The position numbers and the translations under genes were made by a program. Positions 12,500 to 24,300 of a stretch of DNA of 64,000 bases are shown here, piece after piece (positions within the stretch are counted from its first letter, which is position 1; every line of letters starts with the position of its first letter). Origin of the DNA: Brachionus plicatilis (Eukaryota; Rotifera; Eurotatoria; Ploima; Brachionidae); NCBI GenBank assembly GCA_010279815.1, contig QEOQ01000303.1:1631281-1695280 (forward strand), given 5' to 3'. The notes under the pieces were generated by a model. It saw nothing but the letters and a program-made list of their open reading frames with translations, searched no databases and had not been told where the DNA came from.

Positions 12500-12850
12500 T
12501 TTATTTTAAAATAACTAAACTAGATTGATAAAAATGATTTTTTTTTAAATAAAAAAGCTAAAATGGTTGACTGATTTTTAATAATAAATTATTCAAATTA
12601 TAAAGGTGTTAAGGTTATAACGGCTGGTGACTTCTCAGTTAGAATTTAATTTAAAGTTTTTGTCAACAGCAATTACGCAAGATAGATTACATCACAAGTA
12701 TTTTATTCTATTGTCACATTTAAAAAAAAATTGTTTAAAGTGTCTAAACAAAATATTATATTGTAATTTAAATTACTCTTTTTGTGAAGATGTTGTATTA
12801 AATTTTCATGACAGCTTCAGTAGAACTTATGTTTAGACATTAAATTAAGA

Positions 12851-12893
12851 TTTATTTATCTGTAGCGAGCTAATTCTCCTTCAGAATAAATAT
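12851..12893 (-). repeat. Type A retroelement 3' tail, minus orientation
   Basis: Read on the minus strand it is CTGAAGGAGAATTAGCTCGC, TACAGATAAATAAA. The hairpin stem is GAGAATTAGCTC. The body of the element would lie to the right but is not recognisable. Confidence 0.55.
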
Positions 12894-13250
12894 ATACATA
12901 AAAAAATTAAAAAGAAGTGAAATAAGATATAAAATAAAAAAAGGATAAATAAATATATATTAAAATTCTCAAGATAAATCTTAATTACTAAAAATAAAAC
13001 CGGACAATATATCTAATTCTAGTCTTCAAATTGAGATTTAAAAAACAATTCAAAACAAAGCTTTTACAAATCCGCTTAACGCTTACAGCAGTATTTTTTT
13101 ATTCCGTTAAGGACATACAGATCAAAATGACTCGTCACAGTTTAAGATTAATAAATTGATAATAAATAAGGAAATTAAAAAAAAAACTATTGAAAAATCA
13201 TGTAACATGATCAGTCGAAAAAAAAAAACTAAAGCTAAAATTGACCTTAA

Positions 13251-13526
13251 AATTGGATCTTAAAATTAATAGTAATTTACAACTTGCCTTTCGATACCCC
13301 GTCAGATTTATTAGATAAGTTTCTTGAAGAAATAAAGTTTGACAAAACCGAAGTCCGCCTCCACAAACAGTTCGTAAAGCACATTAAAAAATGCTTTATT
13401 TTTAAAAACAAAATTATTCTAGAGCTAATAAAGGACTATGTCTGTGCCTTTGTTAACAGCTCAAGAATATGCAGTAATAAAACACCACTCTGTGAATGGA
13501 TGATTGAAAATTGGTTTTCTACTTAA
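13251..13526 (+). CDS. Short unassigned open frame, possibly retroelement-derived
   Basis: An open frame of about 92 codons ends with TAA at 13526. It contains IVIYNLPFDTPSDLLDKF, then EIKFDKTEVRLHKQ and EWMIENWFST. The composition is protein-like, unlike the surrounding sequence, but there is no in-frame ATG near the start. NLP followed by an acidic helix is reminiscent of RRM-like ORF1 proteins of non-LTR elements, and a reverse transcriptase fragment follows on the same strand. I cannot assign it. Confidence 0.3.
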   Translation, partial: NWILKLIVIYNLPFDTPSDLLDKFLEEIKFDKTEVRLHKQFVKHIKKCFIFKNKIILELIKDYVCAFVNSSRICSNKTPLCEWMIENWFST

Positions 13527-13769
13527 ACTCTTTTTTTTTTCTTTTTTCTAAATCATTTAAAATTAACTAAAATTATTTATTTATTCAATTTATTAATGTA
13601 AAACTATTAAATAATAAAAAAAAAGAAAAACAATGACGGAAAGAGTTCTATTACTCAATGCCATTTAAATTTTGAAATAAACTTAAAAAAAAAATTAAAA
13701 AAATAGTAAAAATTTAAATAATTCTTAGAAATCACATTAGACTTAAAACTAATCACATTACATTTAGTC

Positions 13770-14975
13770 CAATAGTGGTTAAAAAAGCACTGTAATTCAA
13801 GGCTTAATATAATAAAGCATCTCTAAAATAGAAAATGGGATCTAAAACCAAAAACATTAGGTAATCTTTACAAATTATTAATAAGATCAATTTTTGATTA
13901 TTCTTTTTCTTGTTTAAATTAACCAAGTTATTCAAAATTTCAACAGTTAGATCTATTTTGAAGCTGAAATATTATACCTCCTCCAATATTATGCACCAAG
14001 AGGCCTTCAATAAACTTAAACCACTTACAGTTTTTAATCGACTCTTTGAGTTGTGTGAGAGATATGTCAGGGGCAGGATTGAGTCATTGTTCCACTGGTC
14101 GTCAGACTGGTGGAAGAAAGGGAAGAAGAAAGGTTTTGAATCAGAATTCATAGAAAATTAATAAAATTAAACAAAATTCATAGAATAAATTTTAGTAGAA
14201 ATATTTTTCATAGAAATTATGTTAAAAACTTTAATAGAAAAATTTTAGATACAATATTTTAAAATAACTAAACTGCATCATTCGGAAATATAGTAAGTTT
14301 TAAAAATAGTATAGAGTTAATTTTCTTAAAGAAAGTTAAAAACTTTTTCAATCGAACAATTCGTTTTTTTAAGGTTTGATTTTTCAAATTCAAGTTAAAT
14401 TCAAGTCGAGTAATTTAAATAAAAGTAATTAACTGTATTTAAATTTTATTAACTTTTTGAATAATTATTTTTCAATTAAAATTTTCGTTTTATGTAGATT
14501 TTTTTTTATTTGTAAGGGAAAATTTTAATTATATTTTCAATTTGTTTGAATAATCTCTCGGATAGATTGTTATTCTGAAAAAAAAATGATAATTTTTAAA
14601 ATTATTTTTCTTTATCTAATCCCTTTAATAAATTCTATGAAAATAAATCTATTAAATAGTTATTCAACGAAAAAAACTTTCTATGAATTAAATGTTCACC
14701 AATCAAGATGTATCGGATATCCATCTCAAATGTGTAATTGATTGTAATTTTTAGTAATTCCTTCTTTTTTTCCTAAACTATCAGATATTTATTCATGTCT
14801 AACCTTTAGCTATTTCAACATATCGTTTTTAATTTTCTTATTATTACTTACATTTATTAATCCTTTTTTTATTTTTAATTCACTTTATGTTATTTAACTT
14901 TATTTTAATTTATTTTCATATATTTTTATTCTGAAGGAGCATTAGCTCGGTACAGATAAACAAATAAAAAAAAAT
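13770..14975 (+). mobile_element. Decayed non-LTR retrotransposon 3' part with type A tail
   Basis: Across two frames the plus strand reads LYKLLIRSIFDYSF, then LKYYTSSNIMHQEAFNKL and FNRLFELCERYVRGRI. This is the usual C-terminal region after the polymerase domain in Jockey/CR1-type elements (R-S-I-x-D-Y, then R-L-x-E-L). Frameshifts and stops show it is dead. The 3' UTR ends at 14926-14975 with CTGAAGGAGCATTAGCTCGG, TACAGATAAACAAATAAA, which links the type A tail to this retroelement lineage. Confidence 0.65.
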
Positions 14976-16447
14976 CACATTTTTGCTTTTAAAATTATTG
15001 AAAAAATCATTAACTCTATTATTACGATTTCTATAATTTTCAGTACAATTTGCTACCTTATTTTTCTTGCTATTTTATACTAAAATCTTTTAAAATTCTT
15101 TAAATTATTTTCAATGCATGAAATTAGGAATAACATGAAGACCATATTTAATTGACCATATCGCTTTATTGGAAAACCACGAAAATAAAACACCTCTACA
15201 TAACTAAAATAAAAAAAATAATCTCTTCCATCTAGAAAAACTGATCTTGGTTCATTTGTGATCTTTTCTCGGGAGATGAATCTTATAAGATAATGCAAGA
15301 TTAAAGAAATTTTAAGAAAATATTGTTTTTGAAAAATAGATTTTTTCTATACTTTATAAGATCTTAATAAGAAATATTTCAAGAGCCATTTAAGATGATG
15401 AAGCAAATCATTATGTTTATATTTAAAGTCAAAAATAATTTATCAATATTTTATTAATTTAAAATTTTTAAAAATTCTTACAATATAGAACTGAAAAAAA
15501 TTTGTTTATTAGAATCTATATTTTCTTTAAGTAAAAAACTAAGCCGAAAAAATTTTTCTAATTGGTTTACTAAATATTATCGAAAGTACAGTTAACTTTT
15601 AGTTTTCACTGTTTATCAAAATAATTAAATTAGGGATAACTTTTGTCTAAGGGATGTCTGTTATTTTTAAAAAAAAGAAGATTTGTATTATTTCGCTTAT
15701 ATTGAATTTTAAATTTAGAATTTATAATAATGTGTTATTTGACCCAAAAGATCGTTTACTCATAACTTTTGAAAAAATAATAAAACCAGGACTCTTTGAC
15801 GCTATTTTTTCAATCAATTTAACTGAAATTTTTGTGAATTAGACTTAGAACTGTGACTTAAAAAGAAGTCTGATTCCAATTTTTTTTATCACACTTTTTT
15901 ATATGTAGTATTTCTTCACTAATGGCTGAATAAAAAAATCATGAATTGTTTTATTTTAAAGTAAATAAAATAGATTTTGAATTTGTTATAAATTTAACTA
16001 GATAACATGGTATGTAGTTGATTTAGACCATAAAAGCTATTTCAAAATTTATTTGATTTAAAAAATTAAAAATTAAAATTTTTATTAATAATCTAAGTTG
16101 TTCTTTTTGGTACAACGATCGATAAAGCGAATAAATGATATTTTAAAATTAATAATAATAGTTTGAATAAAAAAAAATAGATAAAGATAGTAAAAGAGAT
16201 ATTTTTTCAAATACAGAAAAAACAAATTGCATAAAATGTAAAATTATCAAACTCTTAAAAAAAAATTATTTTGTTTAAAAACCTGAAAAAATACTGAAAT
16301 AATACTGAAATAATGCTGAAATTTAATTTTTATCTAAATTTATAAAAAAAAATAAATTATTACAGAAAAAATTAGGTCACATGACTCCAACCTCATAATA
16401 TAAATTATTTTTATAAATAATTCGTCTTCATTTGAAAAAAAATAAAA
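14976..16447. other. Spacer upstream of phosphatase copy 1
   Basis: AT-rich with several short open frames, none with splice support or recognised motifs. A half-copy of the GACTT repeat family lies at about 15841-15880. A minus-strand frame at 15080-15298 has mixed composition but no family resemblance. Confidence 0.35.
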
Positions 16448-18239
16448 ATGATCAATTGGAATTTTTTAGCATCGTTGGTTATTTTTTTAAGCTTAACAGA
16501 TGGTTATTTGAATTTAGGCGATACTGAAATTTTAAATGAGGTGTATTATCAACCGGAACAAGTACATTTATCATACGGAGGCAATAAATTAAATATTAAA
16601 AAATAAATATCTAATTATTATGTAATTACAGCGAGGTCAGATCAGATGGTTGTTACATGGGTAACTATGAGTCCAGTCCCTGAAAGTGTAGTAGAATATG
16701 GAATTGACAAAATAGATTCAAGTGTTTCCGGAACTTCTAGTATTTTTGTTGATGGCGGAAATTTGAGACGCAATATGACTGTTCACAGAGTTGTCTTGGA
16801 AAAACTTACCCCTGGAAAATCTTACAGTAACTTTTATTTGAAATTATTTCATAAAAAATTTTATTTATGCATTAAACTTAAGAGTACCATTGTGGATCAC
16901 CAAAATATGGATGGTCAGATATATTTTATTTTACTGCAATGCCCGAAGGTACCAAATGGTCTCCAAGATTTGCGATATTCGGTGACTTGGGAAATGAAAA
17001 TGCTCAATCACTACCAAGATTACAAGACGAAACAATGCTAGGTTTTTATGATTCAATTTTGCACGTTGGTGACTTTGCCTATGACATGGCCACTGTACAA
17101 TTTTATAGTCTTTTTTAATAATTAAAAATTTTCTGAAAATTTTGAAGGATAATGCTCGAGTAGGAGATGCTTTTTTTAATCAAATGCAACCTATTGCTGC
17201 TTATGTTCCGTATATGACCTGTCCAGGAAATCACGAATGGCAGTATAATTTTTCAAATTATGTGAGCAAATTTAGCATGCCAAATGGCGATGGTACAAAA
17301 TTTGGAGGAGATAATAATCTTTTCTACAGCATTAATATCGGTCCTATTCATTTAATTTCATTTAGTACAGAATTTTACTATTTTTTTGACTTTGGTTTTA
17401 AGCAAATAGTTAATCAATATAAATGGCTTGAAGAAGATTTGAAAGTAAGACTTTTTTTTCATAATAATAACTTTAGGTTAAAGAGTGACCTGAAAAACAT
17501 TTAATAGTTTAATAATTTAAGAGGGCATAATTTTAAATTAGAAAAAAAATTAATCAACTTTTTTTTTAGAGTGCCAATTTACCAGAAAACAGAGCTTTGC
17601 GACCATGTAACTTATCGAATTATCAAAAATTTATTTTAGTAAATAACTTTTTTAAGGGATTATCACAATGGGTCATAGGCCAATGTACTGTACTAATGCC
17701 AACAAAGACGATTGTACTAATTTCGATGATCGAGTACGTACCGGCTTACCCTATGTGCAAACTTATGGATTGGAAGACTTATTTTATAAATATGCTGTAG
17801 ATGGTAAATTTTTATTATAAATTTTTTTGAATAAATAATTTGAATTTTGTTATCAAGTTGAATTGTGGGCTCATGAACATTCATATGAAAGACTTTGGCC
17901 GATTTATAATTATACAGTTTATAATGGAAGCTATGAGAAACCGTACACAAATCCAAAGGCCCCGATTCACATTGTCACTGGAAGCGCTGGATGCAAGGAA
18001 AATCATAATCCTTTTGGTCCTCAAAAATACTTTTGTGCATTCAGAGCAAATGATTATGGTTACACCAGAATGCAGGCTTTTAACAACACTCATTTGTATT
18101 TTGAACAAGTATCTGATGACAAGGTATGCCATTTTTTAAATTAAGAAAAATTTTAATATGTATTTTTAAATTTTTCTAGAATGGAAAGATAATTGACAAT
18201 TTTTGGATCATAAAAGATAAACACGATTCGTATTTTTAA
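16448..18239 (+). CDS. Purple acid phosphatase (ACP7-like), copy 1
   Basis: Eight exons join in frame: 16448-16580, 16632-16826, 16883-17094, 17148-17444, 17570-17606, 17657-17803, 17858-18123 and 18180-18239, giving 448 residues. A signal peptide (NFLASLVIFLSLTDG) precedes the fibronectin-like N-terminal domain (QVHLSYG..SDQMVVTW). All metallophosphatase blocks are present: GDLG, GDFAYD, PGNHEW, TMGHRPMYC and AHEHSYERLWP. It should be a secreted or lysosomal phosphomonoesterase with a binuclear metal centre. Intron 1 begins with GC instead of GT (GGAG/GCAATA), whereas the paralogue at 57857-59568 has GGAG/GTAATA. Whether copy 1 is still spliced normally is open. Exon lengths are identical in the two copies. 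Confidence 0.92.
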
Positions 18240-19740
18240 AGATACAAAAAAAAATTTGGAATTTTTTAAATTTTATTCAAAAAAAAAAGATCATCATTTA
18301 GAAAATTTTAATTTTAACGATCTTCTAATAAAAAGTATCAATTAATTTTTAAACTTAATATTTAATATAAAATACAGCGATTTTTTTTTGATGGACCCTA
18401 TCGTTTAACATGATGTGAAAAAGCTAGCTCACTATAAAGAAAAAAAAATCCAATTAACTAACGGTTAATTTTAACTTGAAAACAAATATTTGACACATAT
18501 TTTGACACAATGATTAATTAATTGCTTATTTTTCTTAAGTTTCACTTAAAAAAAAATTAAACTTTATTTTGATTTTTTTTTAATATTTTATTCTGAAAAA
18601 ACTTTATCTAGGTAAGAAAACAAATAAATAAATATATAAGTTGAAGAACTATTTAAAAGAATATTTTTAATGGTTAAAATTAAAGGGAATATTTATTTCT
18701 GAAAATTGATGGTTCAAAAAATTTTAAACTTAATCAATAAATAAAATATTAAAAATTATTTTACAGGTGTTGTCATTTTAGAATTTAAAATGGTTGGGTT
18801 AACTAAAATTTGTTTAATTTTTTTTTTAAATTAATAAAATAACTAGGGAAATATCAAAATAATTTATTTTAATTAGTGGACTTAACTTAAAAAATCGTTA
18901 ATTTCAGATTGGTATTTAAGTATTGGGATTTCTAAAATTATACAAAAATTAAATTAAAGAAAAATGGAATCTTAAATAGATTATAAAGCATTTTTGACAT
19001 AGATTTAAATGTGAAAAACATCTTACATATTATACACTTATATCATTTTCAATTTTTTCATCCTATGAGACTATATGATAAATTAAAATAAAGCACACTG
19101 ACATAATAGTTGAAATTATAAGGTAAGTTTTTAATTTTTTTAAGCCATGAGTTTAAAGTGAAAATGAAATTTAAAAAAGTTGGTGTCGAGTCCTAGGTGT
19201 CTCAGGCTTAATGTTATTAATAAACCAGAAGCTCGGGGTGATTTGCAAGGATTTATGATAGATTTTACCATTCCCCATAGTTTTTTATGATATTAAAAAA
19301 GACAGGAGTTAGCTATTCACTTAAGGTAATACCAAGGGTTCCTAGTTTTAGTAAAAAATTGATATTTCATTTAAAGTTCAATTAAAGTTTAGAAAAATTT
19401 TAGCAAATTGAATTTAATTATTAGTTTTTTTGATCTTACTTAAAAATTATTTTACACAACCATTTTATTTCATTCTTTTAAAAAGTTATTAGAAAAGAAC
19501 CAAATTGAAACGAATTTCACAACATTCAGAAAGTTTTTATTAAAAGTTTTTCGTTCGTATTTTGAGAGTAAGCATTCATGTAAAAATGATTTTTTTTATC
19601 TGCACATCTTTACAAAAATGTAATGAATGTAGAATTATGCACAATAATTAGATATGGCATAGCATAGTTTGCTTCTGCTGAAAAGAAGGAATTAGACCCA
19701 TTCTGCTCTTTTTTTTTAAAAATAAAACACACATTAAAAT
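18240..19740. other. Spacer with degraded repeats
   Basis: No gene seen. A degenerate type A tail (TATTCTGAAAAAACTTTATC) lies at about 18590-18640. A fragment GTCGAGTCCTAGGTGTCTC at about 19184 resembles the arm of the inverted-repeat element at 47875-48832. Confidence 0.35.
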
Positions 19741-20875
19741 GGTTTAATTTTTTGTGTTTGAATTTCAAAATGTAATCAATGTTGAAATAACATTGAGAAG
19801 TGCCAAGTTTCAAATCAATTTTAAGTTAATATTGCAAGCATTTTTATATTTGAAATTAGACAATTTAGTGGAAAATAGAATGAGTTTAATTTTTATTTGG
19901 AAATTCTTTTTTTAAGTTTTAAATAACAATTTATTCATTTATTTATCTATCTGTCTTGAGCTAATGCTCCTTCAGAAAAAATTTCTTTAGTAAAGTTATA
20001 CAGTGGTGATTTCATATCAGTATTTTACGAAAAATTACGTAAAATACCGTAAATTAACCAAATTTTACCACATTTTACGTAAATTAACGTAAAATCCGAA
20101 GAGAGAAAAAGAAGAATTTTACGAAAAACTACGTAAATTTTCAGGATTTTGAGATAATTTTAGTAAAATTTGGTAAAATTCAAAACGGCCAATTCAAAAT
20201 TCAAAAATTTTTGAAAAAATGTCCTTTTTTTCCAAAAATCGAAAATTTAAGAAAGCTTTTTTTATAACATTTTACGTTAATTTACGTAAAATGTGGTAAA
20301 ATTTGTTTAATCTACGGTATTTACGTAATTTTTCGTAAAATACTGTTATCAAATCACCATTGTATAAGATAAAACAAAAATAAATAAAAATAAAAAAAGA
20401 TAAATAATTTTATTTATTTAATAATAATAATAATAATAGTAATAATAATAATTTAGGCTACAGAAAAAGAATGATAGATATTTATTTTTATTACTTGAAC
20501 CAAAATAGAGATAGGTATAAGATAAAATTTCAAATTAGGTGAAAAAGTTGAATAAAGCTATTTAATGGAATGCCTAATTCTCGAAATTTATATAGAAATA
20601 AACTATTGAATTTAATATATATACATTTATTTATTTGAAGGAGCTTTAGAAATAGATGATTTATGAAAATTTAAAACTAAATGATATGTTAAAACTTTTG
20701 AAAGTATCTTTACTTTGTAAAATAAAAGAGGGTCAGGAAACTTTGAAAATTTAGGGATTATTGTTTTTGTAGGACTCTGAAATATTAACTAAAATTATTT
20801 TTTGATTTGAAAATGAAAAAATTTTAAAACATCGCACCTTTTTATATGCTATTTCAACATTGGATACATTTTATG
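19741..20875. mobile_element. Inverted-repeat element, copy 2, with nested insertions
   Basis: Starts GGTTTAATTTTTTGTGTTTG at 19741, the same terminus as the element at 10899-11666. It ends near 20875 in the inverse arm (CATCGCACCTTTTT, then CAACATTGGATACATTTTAT) without the last 35 or so bases. Inside are a type A retro-tail at 19931-19977 (-), a TA-flanked MITE at 20001-20362 and a second tail fragment near 20622. Both copies carry a type A tail at a similar internal position. Confidence 0.65.
20001..20362. mobile_element. TA-flanked MITE (Tc1/mariner-type ends)
   Basis: Begins CAGTGGTGATTTCATATCAG and ends with the imperfect inverse CTGTTATCAAATCACCATTG. TA dinucleotides sit at 19999-20000 and 20363-20364, as in Tc1/mariner insertions. 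Arms of about 100 bp are built from ATTTTACGTAA-type words. No coding capacity. Confidence 0.75.
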
Positions 20876-21002
20876 ATTTATGGAACCGGTTCCAAAAACG
20901 AACCGGCTCGATAAACCGGTTCCATAAACCGGTTTACAAATCGAACCGATATTCCTTTTAATCGGTTTCGAACCGGTTTTATGGAACCGGTTACCCACCC
21001 CT
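20876..21002 (-). mobile_element. hAT-like terminus rich in AACCGGTT
   Basis: A GC-richer island carrying at least eight ACCGGTT or AACCGG words in alternating orientation. On the minus strand it begins TAGGGGTGGGTAACCGGTTC, typical of a hAT terminus followed by subterminal transposase sites. No matching second terminus or transposase was seen, so this is a solo end or the edge of an older element. Confidence 0.45.
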
Positions 21003-21358
21003 AGTTGAAGTTTCGTCTCCAATTAAAATTCCCAATTAATTGAGTTGAAAGAATATATGTAAACATATTCTGTTATTTTTTATAACTATTTTTATAAAAT
21101 AAAATTCAATTAAAAATAATTTGCTAATAACTAAATAATATTTATTTAAGTTATTAAATACTCCATTAAATATTTTTTTTATCAAGTAAAACTTTAATTA
21201 TAAATTTTTAAAATTATGTGACATCAATTAATCTATATTAAAAGAATAAAAGTAAAAATAGTAGAATTAATAAATACGTCAAGTAGTCATGACTACTTAG
21301 AAATAATGGAAAAAAAGTTGAATCAATTTAAAAAAATTATTAATAAAACTTAAGAAAA

Positions 21359-24300
21359 ATGTCGAAAAAAAAAGGAAAATCCCTTCCAGCTAAAGCTATG
21401 AAGCAACTAGTGGATAGCGAAAATGATCACGATGAAGATGAAGAAAGTCAACCAGTATTTCAGCAGAAATTAAAAAAAAGTTCTACACCTCCGCAAAAAA
21501 TTCAAGAACAGAAAATTAATTCAAAGAATAAAAAAATAGAGAAAAAACAAGAAAAAATTCAACAATTACAAACTAAAAGTTTTTCCCCAATTTATGTTTC
21601 TGAAGAAGATGGGCCGAATGAATTGCCAGTCATTGAATGGATGATAGTTACCGATAACATATTAAAAATTCTAGACGTTGAAGAAGTAAGTTTTTTAAAT
21701 TAAAAAATTTTTTTTTAAAAGAAATTTTTTAGAGTTCAGAATTTTCTGATGGAAGAAATTTTGATTTTTCCGGTTTAGAAAGTGCAACTGATTTTATGTT
21801 TTACCAATTAATCAGTTTCTTTAAAAAACAACGAAATAAAAATTCAATAAAATTTGATAAAATACATTTAAATGGATGCAAATACATTACTGTTTGGACC
21901 CTTCACTATTTGAATATAGTGGCTGGGAAATCACTTTTTGACTTAAAAAATTCTCCTTTACAAGTAAAACTGTCCATAATTTTGTTTTTATTTTTATAGA
22001 GATTTTTAAAGTTAAGTACGCGTGTAAGTGGATGTGATTTGATTAGTGATAGTCTAATGATATCTTTGAGTCCTGAATTAGACCCTCAGAAAAGAAAAGG
22101 TTATTTTTTTCATTTTTTTTAAAATTTAAATGATCAAATTAATTTAGACTTGATGACTAAATATGAGTCTAAAGTGGTTATAATCAACGATTATTTGAAA
22201 AACTTTTCTGTAACTAAAATGATTATTGGCAATGAAAAAAATCAGAAAAAATCATCTCAAAACTTTTTTCTTTATTCACAACTAAAAGATTCCAACAAAA
22301 GCTTAAACATTTACGAATGTTCTGAAGTAAATTTTTATTTTTATTTTGATTAAAAAAAAAACTCTTTTTAAAATTTAGAGTATTTCTGATTTATTTTTAA
22401 CCGAGAGATCAATAGTGATTCTTGTTATGGATACCAAATATTCAGCTGAAGCATTCAGACAAAAAATTGTCGACTCGATTCTCCAGATCATGAGCAAAGT
22501 AAGTCCTTTGCAGACTTGTTTATAAATCACAGTTTTAAGTCTAAGTCACAAAAAAATTTAAGTCAAAGTTATGACTTGACTTAAGACTTGTGACTTAAAA
22601 ACAAGTCTGGTTCTTTGTCAAAAAAATAAAATTTATTCTAAATTATTTTAAAAGAATATTTTGCCAAAAAAAATCATCATCTTAATTACTGAGTCTGACC
22701 AAATCCAAGGAATAAAGGAGGCAGTATTGAACGAATTGGAAAATGTTAGAAATAAAATTATGAGCTTTGTATCAAATTTTGCCGGATTGAAAGAAGAGAT
22801 TCCATTTCATCTACAAAAATCACTTGGTTACAGTCTAAATTTGGCCGAACAAATAAGCTTGCTTAAATCTGAAATAGAATTTTTATCAATCGATGTTGAT
22901 GTAATTTTATAAAAAAATAAAATTTTAGAATAAAATTCTATTTAAGCAATCAAACGATAAATTGGCTAAGTTACAACAAAATTTGAATCAAAAGCTCGAC
23001 TTAATTCTGGCTGATTTGGACCAGATTTCAAATGAAGAAGTAGAAAAAACCAAAAATTTAAAATATCCCTCCTCTGGATTAAACATGGTTTCAGAAGCTG
23101 TTTGCATTTTATTAGGCAGAAAACCAAGTTTTTCAAATTTTCAGAAGTTTTTAGATTCGTTTATAAGAAATGATATAAAAGAATTCGATCACTTAAATTT
23201 GTCTGATTACGATCTGAAAAAACTCAATGATTATATTCAAAATAATGATTTTACCAAAGAAAAGATAAGTGAAGCAAGCAAAATTGGAGGTGTTTTATGC
23301 GAATGGGTTCGAGTTATAACAGAATTATCTAAAATTTCTACTGAAGTAATTTTTTTTTTCATTTTTAAATAGCAGATAAAAAATTTAATCTTAAGAAAAT
23401 GTTCTCAATGAAAATATCGGATATTTCTTCTTTAAAAAATATGTTAATAAATAACGCCTGCTATTCATTTACTTGGCACAATTATTTAAACCAATCTTGG
23501 TCAGAAGATAAAAATAAAATAGCAGACGCGATCAAAATTCAAGAATTACTCGGTCTAATCGATCTTAAACGGAGCAATTTGTTAACAATTGATGAATTTT
23601 ATAGAAGTCTAGAATCAAATGATAAATTAAAACTTTTAATGAAGAATGACTTTGCTTCATTATCAGACAAAGTCTTGAAGTCTTACTCAGCAAATGGAAA
23701 TTATCTATTAAAATCAACTTGTTCTAGCCATGTGGTTACAAATGTAAAATGGTTGTCTGATCTGATAGAATCAATACCTTTAGTCAGTGTTGATTCGAAT
23801 GAGAAAAATAACTCATTGAAAAATGATGTACCGATTTTGTCAAAGCAAACTTTGACCAAAGAACTCTCTAGTGTAGTATCTGAAAATAAAGTAAAATTTT
23901 GAGTTTTTTTTTTGATTTTTTTTCTAACGTTAAAAATGATAGATAGATGATGTGACCAATTTTATGGAAGAGTCAAACCTTCTGATGAGAATTGATGCAG
24001 AGGCATTTATCCCAATGTACTGTTTAAAAAAAGACATAAAACAAGAACTGGTAACCGATTAATATATTTTTTAGCATTTTAAATTATTTTAAGTCTTAAT
24101 TAAAATTAATTTTTTTTTAAATTTTATACTGTTTTTCGATATAATTTAGAAAAAAAATACCGGATGTAAGTCAGAAAATATTACTATAAAAGACCAATTT
24201 TATTTTGATTTATTATATGAAATTTCAAATTTTTAAATCTAATTAAAAATTCCCATATTTTTTAAAGATACGACCAAAAGCTAATAATATATTTTTAGGA

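Noticed and set aside
12627..12836. Open frame of 69 codons (+)
   Set aside because: Low-complexity, no splice support, no motif; lies in an AT-rich flank of the CAP gene.
15654..15842. Open frame of 62 codons before phosphatase copy 1
   Set aside because: No family resemblance or splice sites; ends in a GACTT-family repeat fragment.
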